Source: Fratercula arctica (lineage: Eukaryota > Chordata > Aves > Charadriiformes > Alcidae). From it: a stretch of DNA of 64,000 bases. Where the stretch lies: the NCBI GenBank assembly GCA_947846985.1, contig CANTUZ010000001.1, forward strand, positions 6,121,504 through 6,185,503, in the 5' to 3' direction. This document shows, in pieces, positions 48,841-60,256 of the stretch; position 1 is the stretch's first letter, and each line of letters opens with the position of its first letter. Below the pieces are notes generated by a model. It was given only the letters and a program-made list of their open reading frames with translations, was not told where the DNA came from and did no database searches. Made by a program: the position numbers and the translations under genes.

Positions 48841-50863
48841 AATACAAGCTACCTCTGACTTGAAGCAAGGTTATAGGCAAAATGCCCTTGTCCTAGAATC
48901 TACTATCACCCTCCAAAAGTTCCTTTCGCGGTGTTGGTTTAGTGCAAGGCTCTGAGCTTCATCAGTGTCTTTGTCTGAAGTTGAAAGGACAGGTCAGCTA
49001 CTGTTACATGGCGATGCTTCCTTGTGAGAAAGAAAAGGTCACAAACCGAGGCTGCTGGAATAACAATCTGAGCTGGTAAAGAAGAATGTCATTCTTTCCC
49101 GCTACTGATCTGTTCACTTTACCTGCACTGCTTCGTAACCTACAGGCAGTCAAAATGTGCAGGATCTATATTGTCTGCATACTTAGTGGAAGTCCCATGG
49201 GTTTTTCCCTGTATCTGTATGGATGACAGGAATCCCAGGCTGCTACCAGAGCGGGTGCGGGCTGCAAGGCTTCCCTTGCTGCAGCCCTGGGAAGCTACAG
49301 CACCCTTTCACCTGCTCCCACTCCAGCACGCTGCAGTTTGAGTGAGATTCTTTTTTTCCAGCATTATATGAATACAGAGAATATGGCAGGAGCAGGATTA
49401 TGCCCAAAAGAAAGACTTTTTGTATGTATATCCAACTTGCTCTTAAATAATTAAGCATATCTTTATAAACTAACCAATTTCATTTGCTAACATTCACACT
49501 TACAAAGCATGAATGTTTCTAAAATGTTTGTAAATTTTTCAGGCGACTCTATTTTTTCTGCATTGCTTAATAAAGCTTAATAGCTCTTCTCAAATTAAAC
49601 TAAATTAATATGCCAGCTGTACCCAGTTTTGAGCACACAAAGCCCCCAGTGGTTTATAATAAATTAATACATATGGTTATGGTACATCTTAACATGAAAC
49701 TCTCATTTGCATGTTGGATGCCAGAATCCATTAGTTTTGCTTCATAGTTCTTACATTAAGTTTATCTCAAGACATCGCTCTCCCTGCCGATAAGTACAAT
49801 TAACTACAGATTAATTTACCGTAAGTGGATTTTCGTATTCTGGTTTGTAACCAATGGATGCATGTTTACTGAAGAACTGTTCTAAATTCTAATATTTTCT
49901 TATTGCCCCACTAAACTTGTAATCCTTCTCCCCTGTGGGTTTCTCTGATCCAGCTGTGACTGGCATTGATTATTTTTTTTTCGGTTTAGGACTTCTAACC
50001 GTTAATACAGGCACCATTGCTTTAAATTGGCATTAGTTCTGTTGTCACATGGACTCCGGGCTCAACGACAATTAAGCATGTACATAAGCGTTTCCAGAAT
50101 CAGCATCTCAGCAGCAACTTCTCTTTCTAATTTGTCATCCGCTAAAAAGAAACCCTGGAAGCACAGATACTCTCAACCATTTATAGAACCTTAATTCTAG
50201 CAGAGACCAGACATGAAGATATCATGTCCCTTTACAGTGCAGATGTCTTCAAGATTAGGAAGAAAAAGTCAGATCGTCTGTAGTGTTTCGTATTTCAGTA
50301 TTCCATTTCGTATTTCTGGGTTCCATTTCAGATATGGATGTCTTGGGCAGTTTGAAATATTGTGAAATATCCTATTTGGCTTTCAGCTTCTGGTCTAGAA
50401 GGGTGCAGTCTCCTGTAGATCCTGTGTCATGTCTGCCTGACTTGCATGGATGTCTCTCAATGATTTATGGCAATTCAGATGACACTAAGCAATGGGCAAC
50501 TGAGACAAGCCATCAGTGGGTGAAAGGGAGACTAAGGGTAAAACAGCCTGAGACAAACAACTTCATTTAGGTGTTCTCAAATGAGTGAAGTGTCCAAATT
50601 CCCACTATAATCAAAACAGAGTTATTCATTTGTCTAAAAGTAAGTCCCTAATGTTATTTTATGAACAGTGGGCTATCCCCCCGACCTCTGCCTGCTGCCT
50701 CAGATGATCATTCTGTGCAACATCTACCAGCCATCTAAGTTGCATCTAAGCAAGTGTCTATCCAGCTTGGATAACTAAGGGAATCCAAAATGACTGTTAT
50801 GTTCACGCATTTGAATCCCAGCCACCGACCACATTCAGCTCCAGGCTCCACTGGCTATCCTGA
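48841..50863. other. Non-coding stretch, no gene seen
   Basis: No exon or transposon is recognised. The part from about 49.48 to 50.05 kb is evenly AT-rich unique sequence with an ATTTGCAT octamer (about 49707) and TTAATTTA-like motifs. It is a candidate for conserved non-coding DNA, unproven. Confidence 0.6.
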
Positions 50864-51443
50864 TGTGTTGGGTCTAGCTGGGATGGAATTAATTTTCCCC
50901 CTCATACCGCTGTGCTTTGTATTTGTAGCTAGAACAGTGTTGATGACACACCAGTGTTTTGGTGACTGCTGAGCAGTGCTCATCCAGCATCCAGGCTGTC
51001 TCTCCAACCCCCACCCCACCCCCCGCCAATGGCCAGTAGGATGAGGATGGGCAAGAGGTTGGGAGGAGACAGCTGACACAAACTGATTGGAGGGATATTC
51101 CATATCATATGGCATCATGCTCAGCAGTAAAAGCCAAGAGAAAAGAGGAGGAGTGGGGGCATTCATTATTTAGGCATTTGTCTTCCAATGCAGACACTAC
51201 ACATACAGAGGCCCTTCTTCCCAGAAAGTGGCTGGCCATCATCTGCTGATGGGAAATAGAGAGTATATCTTTTTTGCTTTGCTTTACTTTTGTGTGTGAC
51301 CTTTCCTTTTCGTTATTAAACTACCTTTATCTCAACCCATGAGATTTTAGTCTTATTTTCTCCCCCTGTCCTGCTGAGGAGGAGGAGGGGCGATAGAGCA
51401 GCTTGGTGGGCACCCAGAGGCCAGCCAAGGTGAGCCCACCACA
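50864..51443 (+). mobile_element. Solo LTR of an avian endogenous retrovirus (ERVL-like), sense
   Basis: It begins 'tgtgttgggtctagctggg' and ends near 'gagcccaccaca', about 580 bases. Blocks typical of the lineage are 'catatggcatcatgctcagc' followed by a degenerate poly-A-signal region (agtaaa, 51126-51131), and 'attaaactacctttatctc' (51315-51333), which contains the variant signal ATTAAA. It is related to the LTR at 24.2 kb, with shared blocks near both ends, but differs enough to be another subfamily, and it lies on the opposite strand. No retroviral coding sequence flanks it, so it is a solo LTR. No clean target-site duplication is visible (cctga left, actaa right). Confidence 0.82.
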
Positions 51444-51561
51444 ACTAAGTGCACACTGACATGTAGAAATCTAAATGCAAGCATCCCATCCTAGGGGTCC
51501 AAACACTTTCAAAGATTTAGCTAAAAGCTATATGTGCTATGCGAGCTAAGGGTATATGTGT

Positions 51562-51632
51562 TAAAGCTCTATAAATATATATACACACACCCCTATAGGT
51601 ATAGGTATATGTATGTATATATGTATCAATAG
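51562..51632. repeat. AT/GTAT/CA degenerate microsatellite
   Basis: Mixed 'atatata', 'cacacac', 'aggtataggtata' and 'tatgtatgtatatatg' units run for about 70 bases, the same type of alternating purine-pyrimidine sequence as at 36.4 kb. Confidence 0.88.
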
Positions 51633-54600
51633 AGAAATAAAGCTTTACAGTCACCAGAAGCATACATGCCTAGAAATGTCCCTTTTGATAGAACAGTACC
51701 AATAAAAAAACTCCCCCCACACCATATTTATGCTACACTCATAGGTAGTATTTGGGGGTCCATACAGAATACTAGCATAGTAACGTCAGGTTTCCTAAAT
51801 AAATTTTCTAAATGGAATACTATGTAGTGAGAGGATTTTTGTGAAGCTTAACTCTAATCAATTTCAAATATGTTTCATTTCCTTTGCAGATGATATTCCT
51901 TTATCCATCAACTAACTTTGAAAGTTTAATGACAGCTATAAAAGATAGGGGCAGTTAAACAAGTTAAATACAATTAGTCTAGTTTTGTGAGTATTAGATT
52001 TCAGTGTCAGTGAATTTGTCACTAGACCGTTATTGGGAAAAGTATCCAAAATATAGTTACAGCACTGTTACTCTTCTTTATGACACTGAGAAAAACATTA
52101 AGTCAAAACTTAACCATAAAGATTTGCCCAAGATGTAATTGTGATTAGGGTATATTAGACACTTCGTGAGAAGTAATAGCTAGTTCATTAACCAATTAGA
52201 CAGCTTAATACTTGTACCCAATATTGCATCATATCTCTAATGATTTATTAATTTACAGCGTTGAGATCAGCAGCTTTCTCCTCTACAGAGAGCTCAAGGT
52301 AAGTCTTCTGGAAGAATAGGCATGTCTGCAGGATTCCCTGGAGACTTCAAGAGAAGCTATGCCTTTTTTGGGAGCCAGCAAGCCACAAAGAATTAAACAT
52401 GTGATTCCACAGCTGAAATTGCAAAATTGCTGAGCACAAACGTTGTAGCAAATATTTTGCCTATTCAACATATTTATATGGTGGGATGTATTTGGAGGAA
52501 CTGGGGTTTATTCTGCCCATCTGTAGAAAATGAAACTGGACTTTAAGGAATGGGACCAACACTGAAGCTGCATCACTGGCCTGATGAAAAACCTAATAAA
52601 TTTGGAAATGATCCAATGAAATCTTTGTGTTTCTGTTCCCTGATCCAGTGACTACTTATGTACTTATGTGAGAGAGTCATCAGGTAAAATAGCATCGCAA
52701 GAAGCCACTGGGACCAAGACTCTTCCTTTCTAAGGGAATGACTTCCAAACCAGACTCCAGGTTCTCTCACTTGCTTTCCATCTTGCTTTCCGTTCTGGTT
52801 GTGGCCAGATCCATAAGGGCTATAGAGAATGCTGTCATCAGTTGCGGCTTTTGGATAGGCGCTCTACAGGCAGATATGAATCTTCTCAGACTGAGAAGGA
52901 TACTGGGTCATGATACTTTAATTACTTCCAATAAGCATGAAGAAATGGATATTGATGTCTTTGCTGAGCTTCAGAATTTTTGAAGAATTTTTTCCTTAAA
53001 TTACTATGTTGCCTTCAGGGAGTTAAACTGATCAAAACACCACAAGGCTCTGACCATCATGACAGTTAATCTGAAAAACCTGCCCAAGCACCACCTTAAT
53101 TCTGCTCAGCTCTTCTGAGCAGGCTGAGCTCTGCTTATTCGAAATAATTGTTGAGAAGTATTGGCCAAAGGCCAAGAAAAAAAGAACAACCCGGAGGTTA
53201 CCATGAAAACTGGTAACTGTGGCTTTGCTTGCATCAGTGCGCAAGGGTATTCAGAAGCTCTGTGGTCTTAGAAATGATCTTGTTTTCTACCACCCCTCTG
53301 TTTGGTAACCTTAGCATCAGTGTCTCAGGTGAGGGCAGCTGGGAGATGTCTAGCCAAGACACTGGCCAAGAATGAATTTCAGGTGATGGGAAGATGGGAA
53401 AATGCAACATTTTTTTGCCAGGCTCACTTACACAAGTAAAAGCCACAACTTTTGGTGGAAGCTCATCAGTTTTTTTCTAAGACTTAAAAAGAAAGAAGTG
53501 GTTACACTTGGATAGTCGCTATATTGTGAGATTTCCTCCTGCTCTTCGAACAACAACCACCATCAAAAAGGACCATCCACCTTTTGTATCTACCTCCTGG
53601 AAACACTCAAAGGTCTCCAAGGTGGAAGTAATAATATCCCTTCTAAAACTACATTAGCTGTTGTGAACTTGATACACTATAGGTGTTGTTCTTCCCTTCA
53701 CCATTGTTTTCCCACAAACATCTGGGTTTTGTAGCAATCCGATTGATAGCAAATCTTTTTGGGTCCAGGTGGTTGAGCTGTTAAGCTCTTCAAGCATTGT
53801 CATTCTAGAAGAAGGGAGATCTATATGCTGTTTGCTATGTCACCAAATAGCTACTGGGTAATGAAGCCATCCAGTACACATTTCTCAGAGGTGGAGAGCT
53901 GGTAAGTCAGGAGGCAGAGTTTGCAAGAATGAGGAGATTTTCAGCAGGAGAGAAATATTTTATGAATCATACAGGTTATTATGAAATTCAGAGGATGACA
54001 GAGGATATTTTAAGGATATTCCAGGCCCTTTCTGAGTCCTGGGAGCAGACGACTGAAGCTGTTCTTTCTATTCTGGAACATCTGTTCATTCTGTGGAGTT
54101 TAATATAGATATACAAATGGATCTTTTAAAAATCAAAATAGAAATTGAGTCACATGCCTTCTAAATTTCACATGTTTTGACATGATAAAAGTGAATAAAG
54201 AGCCATACAAATGTTGTTGTATATAAACTGTACACCGCAAAAATATAGAGCTGTAGCTAGCAGGTGTGACAATAGAATCGAGTAACCTTTTAGCCTATGT
54301 TCTTTGCCATTAGCATGATTCAAGGGATGCACAGTACTGCATGTAAAAGTAAATTGCTGTCTCTATTAGAATGGAATAGCTAAAGTGAAAGGATTTCCAA
54401 AAATTACTGATGGCCTATCTGTGATAGAGCCAGTATAATTGGCCTTCTTCCAGCACTTCGTACAGCTTGAGTTTTACCCTAAACCGCTAAATTTCATCTG
54501 AATAATCATGACTCTTTCAACACCAGAAATGCGATTTTTAAGACTTCCACCGTTTCTCTAGGGAACAAAAACACTTCGCGTGCCGTGCGCCTAAATACAA

Positions 54601-55181
54601 CAGTTTGAATTTTAAGCAACCAGCATTTGCAAGGAAATGAAATGCAATCTAAAGACCAGGACTCCTTCAAAGCAGTGATTTGCAGAATAATAAGGCTTAC
54701 TGGGAACTGCAGTGTGCTCTGGGAAAACCTGCAAACAGTAGGTGAATGGAATATTCATTATTTGCCTAGCTCTAGTCACTACCTCTCAAATGTTTCTGCT
54801 GCACGAGGGAAGTGCTGTGTAGTGTCCAAGAACATTAGACAAACCCCAATAACACAACAAACCTTCAGTTTTAGGTATGCTTCGTAGACAAGCACGAGAT
54901 TTAGGTTCATGTGTAAGGCACCCTGCAGAGTTGCGGTTTCCAGTTTTGTATCTTCTGTGACAAAGAGGACCGTGATTAATGCAGTATCTTCCACAATCTG
55001 ACTGCTCAAAAGAGACAGAAGAAACTAAGTAATTTCCTGGCCCAATGGAATTTTCATTAGTTCCCATCCTATCTCTCTTTACTTGCTGATCAAGCCAAGC
55101 ATTTTAAGAACAGTTTTCCAGACTATTGCTATTAGCTGCTCCAGAATTCAACTCCTCTAATGAAGAGAAGTTGCCTTCCAA

Positions 55182-55225
55182 CTTTCTTTTTTCTTTTCTT
55201 TTTTCTTTTTTTTTTTTTTTTTTCC
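55182..55225. repeat. Polypyrimidine tract ending in poly-T (18)
   Basis: TTTTC-type units pass into 18 consecutive T and 'cc', giving about 44 bases that are entirely pyrimidine. Confidence 0.95.
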
Positions 55226-55659
55226 AAGAGACATTTGTATCCATTTGTTCTTATCCCAGTGTTGTCCTTTAGTTTAGCTTACACTTTTCTTGTTGTCCTT
55301 AACTTCTTCATGCATTTACACTCTGCTGTGCAGGGCTGAGCACAGTCAAATCCAAAGGCTTTGAAAAAGCAAAACATTAAAATCTGCATTTAATTTTAAT
55401 GTGTGTGTAAGAGACTTGTCTAAGTTAGAATTTAAGTACATAAGGCTTCATAGAGATAAACTGAAATCTGTTTTTTAAGGGTAAAATATTTATCTGACAG
55501 TCGTGCCTTTTCAAACATTTGTTTAATCCACATTGCAAACTAGTGTCAATACGCACACAGTTGTGAGGAGAACTAATTCACAAGGATGAGATTTTATTTT
55601 ATGGATATTTTTGTAATTTTATGCATTTGGGCTAGATTTTCCTGTCAGGTTATGTGACT

Positions 55660-56880
55660 AAAGGATCGTCTCCGGGAACAGAAAGGAGCACAGAGGAACG
55701 GTGATGGGCACAGAGCAGATCCCAATAACCCCCTCAGAGATATGAGCCCTTGATGTGATGCCTCCTGGGGTTGTCCCAGGGGACCCTCAGCCCCCTGGGC
55801 TGGGGGTGACACCAGTGGGAGAGCCCCTTACAGACTGGTGGGTCACTGCTTATGGGAGTTGTGGGATGAAGGGGAACAAGATTTGGGGATTACATAAGAC
55901 TTACTATGGGATGTCTAAGGGAGGAACTAAAGGTGGGGACAGGAAGGGATCAAGGTGAAAAAAATGTGGGAAAACAGAGATAAGGGGTCAAAAAGGGTCA
56001 GTAGGCTGTAAACAATGCATGTGTGTGGTCATGCCCCACACCTGATGGACACAGTCTGTCCTGTCTTCTAATTTATTTCTTTGGTGAGGGTCTCTCTATT
56101 CTTCCTCTGTGCATGTGTATGGGGCACTGAGTGCCAGCAAAGGGGGTGGGAGCAAGGGCCGTAGGGGCCCATTGGTCTGTGGTGCCAATGGAGTGACTGG
56201 AGCACGTGTACACCATCTGGGTGCCTATGTTAGAGGGTGTTTGCTAGTAAAACATCAAGCCAGACTTGGTGGCAAGTAGGATATGACACTTGGAAGCCAG
56301 GTGTTGGGGAAGCCATAAGCCTGGATTGGGAACACGAGGGACCCAAGGGGCTGCGAGGTGGCTGCTGGAGGGACCAGAGGGTCCCAGATAGGGTGTCACA
56401 GCCGTCGGTCTGAACCAGCTACTGGAGAGACACATTGCCTATGTTTGTGAAGTGGTCTCCATCGGCAGTTGGAGTGGGTCTATGGCCTCAGGGGCTCCAC
56501 CATCCAGCTGCCAGCAAGTGGGGAGACCGTGATCTAGGGGCAGCTACTGGACAGACTGTGTCTGATCTTACCTGCTGGGGGGAACCACACTGCAAATACA
56601 TGTGTATTTATTTCATCCTGATGTATATACATCCTGATGAGAGGGAGGATGAGGCTCTTTGCCCTCATTGTGTTTGTGTGAGTGCTGTGTTTTCTTTCTG
56701 CGTTGATAAGTGTGACCAGGTATATGTAAATGTATAAACGTAGTGAATACACATGTATCTGCGTATGCTTGTGCTTGTATGGAATACATGCTGGAATGCA
56801 GCCTCGCTCCTCGCTGGACCTGGAAACAGAGCTGCAGCAGCCTTACCGCTGTCAGGCTACAGCACTGGGCAACTCATAAC
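55660..56880. repeat. GC-rich block, probable retroelement-derived repeat
   Basis: For about 1.2 kb the composition becomes clearly G-rich and GC-richer than the rest of the window. It contains runs such as 'ctgggctgggggtgacacc', 'aagggggtgggagcaaggg' and 'ggggaagccataagcctgg', and it returns abruptly to AT-rich DNA on both sides. The text looks familiar to me as a repeat dispersed in bird genomes, probably LTR-retroelement-derived, but I cannot name the family or define its ends or strand. Open frames inside (67-100 codons) match nothing I know. Alternatives are a GC-rich unique island or an old exon-bearing transcript. Confidence 0.45.
56614..56639. repeat. Direct repeat around a 12-bp palindrome
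   Basis: 'catcctgatg' occurs at 56614-56623 and 56630-56639, and the overlapping centre 'atgtatatacat' (56621-56632) is a perfect palindrome. It lies inside the GC-rich block and may be a regulatory or TATA-like part of that element, which is inference only. Confidence 0.75.
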
Positions 56881-59800
56881 ATCTTCCTCAGGTCTTTTAT
56901 TTACCTTTGGCAAACATGCAAAATAATCAAAATAACGAAAGCATTTCTCAAATCTGAATTGGGGAAAAAATACAGGAGGTCTTCAAGGCCTAAGAAAGGC
57001 ATTATAGAAAGGCAAATTAACTTTTGTTTGAGATGCTTGTTTTGACATTGTTTTTTAAAAAAGGTTAGTTAAATTTGCCCAACACTGTGTGTCCGAAAAG
57101 CCAAACAGACCCAGTATTTTCCTCAAAGGAGGCTGAGCACAATATATGTGGATTCATACAAGCAGAGAGGCTAAAATAAATTTGCACAGGGTTGTACACA
57201 CATCTATCTGATGGCTGCTGGGAAAAGCAGGAGCGAGCATTCTTGCAGTGTGTGACCCTGAATACGCGCAACGCTGGACATAAGGGTAATTCCAGCCCCT
57301 GCAGCCCCTTGGGCAAATCTGCATCTACTGGCACCTATTCAGTCCTGACCCACCTGAGCTTTTAAAGAGTTTTCTTGGCAAGAAGAACAGCGCTTGTACC
57401 ATACACGGCACTTTACTAAAATGAAGAGATACTACAGAGGCTCTTAGGTACACACCAGGTTTCTATACATTAAACATGGGTGTAAAGCCTGCAAGGAAGC
57501 TACACCGCTAGCTCAATTTTGCAGCGTCAAAAGTTGTCACATATAAAGTAGGACATAATATGGGAAAAGCATTAGTAATGGTGCCATCTTGTGTTTGAAA
57601 TCTGAAAATATTGCATAACGTTTCCTTGTGATAATCCATTTGTAACCAACTTTATGAAGCCAGAGTGTATACGAGGCTTCAGCTGGGATTTAAGTTGACA
57701 GCCAGAGAAGAAATCAGGTTTTGAGCCTTTATTCTGCTAATCGGTTTGTTTTTAAACATACAAGATTGAGTTTGAAATAAATGTTAGGGATGATTAACGT
57801 AAAAGAAATAAAATAGTACTGACAGTGATTGTCTCAGTCTCCCAATTAGAAGCCTTTGCAGATTGCCCTTTTTTTGTATATTTTAAACTGTGCATAGCAT
57901 TCCAAATCTAAACTCTGTAGAAATTTTGCTGCAAGGAATTGTTATCAAATTTTTAAAAGAGAATGCTAAGTAAATGTAAAATCTTAGGAACACCAAAAAG
58001 GGCCTGCAAATTACACAAATGTTTCCCACCTATTTCCTCACACCTAAAGTGACATAAAAAGGCAACAAAAATAGGAAGTCACGAACAGTCCTTGCTTTTC
58101 ATGAAGGTGATTTCATTTGACGATAGGCTTACAATATGCAAACTGTGACAAGAACTATGAAAACATCTCGACATCCAACAAGCTCCACCATATATGCAAA
58201 AATCCCAAAGATATTTCAATGCACACACACGTCTCCCAGAATAACGAGAGATCTGGCCAAAGTAAAAGTACATTTTGAGGGGGTTTACATGTTCAACAAT
58301 TTTTATCTAATGGCAAACAGTCCTGGAATGTGAAATATTTTGCATTTGAACATTTATTTCATAATTTGTATTTATTTTAGGCATGCAAATAACAGCTTCA
58401 GAAACTCAAAGCACATGTACAGCTTTACCCTAAATATGAACTTAACCTAATGTCAGCGGAAATGACTCGAGATCCATTTTACTTAGATGCCTGTTATTCA
58501 GTTCAATATTTCAGTTATATCAAGCAATTAATTGCACTGTGTGACAGATAAAGCTGCACAAGCTACTGAAAAAAAAAAACACCACAACCCACTCAAATCA
58601 GCTTTCCTTAAGACCTTAAAATAAATAGTTACTTGCTAAAATTTATAATAACACAAATTTGTTGCATATAGTTTGCTGATGGATTCAGGGAAAGAAAGAA
58701 CAGCTTATATAGCTTATTTTTTATGTTGGTTGTTGATGTTTGAATTGCAAATCTCTGGATGCAAAATGTTTTACAATAACTGCTGAGCTGCAACATATCC
58801 TAAAGGAGGCTTTCAGTGCGGCAATAAGCAGAGTATGTTATCCTTGATCTGACCATACACTCCTGTTGGACAGTGTTCAACAGCATTTGGCTGGGCGGTA
58901 TTTTCATTTTGCATGGCGTAAAACGTGACCACTTGCAAACCACAGGCTTTAATTTAGCTCTTTTTTAATGTTGCTAGATACTCTTGGTGTATCCTTGCCA
59001 TCAACTTTTTATTTAAATATGCATTGTAAAACCCAATCCATATTTCTATTAATATTAATAAGAATGTGATTGTAACAACGATGGAATAATCTACACAAGT
59101 TGGTTTCAGTGACAGCAGCCTTGATCAACTGCTTCTCCATCGCTCTCACAAATGCTTCTGGGTATTTTTTCCATAATGCTCTCAGGGCATGGGGAAAAAA
59201 TGTCTTGCAAATGATTAACCTGATATTTTTCCTTTTTTTAAAGCTGTCCTAACATCTACAGATTACTTCATCATGGCAGTGGGTAGCAAACTGATGAGTT
59301 TCGCTCCAGCACTTACTGCAAATATCAGCCCTTGTTCCCAAATCCCTCCACTCCCCAGCCAGTTTGTCCCAGTACCCACCAGGGCCCAGATCCACAAATT
59401 CCTTTAGTCCCTTAATCTGCCTGTAGAGGGACTGCCTTTGTACTCTGTTATTCTCCACAATGTTGTTAACACTCTCAATTAAAAGTGTAAATTAAGAAGG
59501 AACAATTTGTGGGATTTTTTTTTTTTTTTGAGGGGTTGCTGTTGTTTTCTTTTTAGGGCCCCTCGAGCTCTACCACAGATCTGAACTTCCAGCAGCTTTC
59601 ATGAATACTCCTCTTGGATTCTTGGTCTACTCCCAGCTGTACTCTTAAACAGTTATCTTTTTTATTTATCTTCCTCTTAGATTTATTTAGATAAGTTCAC
59701 CCACGTACCTAGTAGAACATATTTAGTGGATCTGTTTATATTTATAACCTATTTCCAGACGAGGCAAACAAAACTAAGTGGTCATATTTTTATGAAACTG

Positions 59801-60212
59801 ACTTATGTCCTGATTTTGGAGCAGCGATTCAATTTTTATCAGGCTATAAATGAAAAATACATTTGGAGATAGACTTGATTTTATGAGTTATGTTTTAAAA
59901 TGGTGGTTATTATGAATATTTTGTACAACACTATTTGTGTGGGGAAACTGAATCTCGTATTACTTTCAATAAATTATAAATAAGATCTTTAAGATCTTTC
60001 CTTGAGAGAAAAAGAAAAGAAAAACAACAAACCATGCTGTGCCAAGAAGTAGAAAGATCACTTCAGTGCTGTCTGTGGCATGATGGAATTTGTTAACTAA
60101 CGGCTAACATTTACGAAATATTGAGTGCAGAATCTTTCTATTGAGCTGAAAATCAAGTGAAAAAGCAGTGCAACAAGGTATTTAAAACAATCTGGCACAG
60201 GGGAAAGAGAAA

Positions 60213-60256
<44 letters not shown>

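Larger units (their letters stand above)
51444..55659. other. Non-coding stretch, no gene seen
   Basis: Mainly AT-rich unique DNA without recognisable exons or transposons. It holds a degenerate AT/GTAT repeat at 51.56-51.63 kb and a pyrimidine-rich patch at 55.18-55.22 kb, both listed. Confidence 0.6.

Noticed and set aside
51001..51030. C-rich 'ccccaccccaccccccgcc' as a G-quadruplex on the minus strand
   Set aside because: It has only three clear runs, while four are needed for a standard intramolecular quadruplex. It is part of the LTR.
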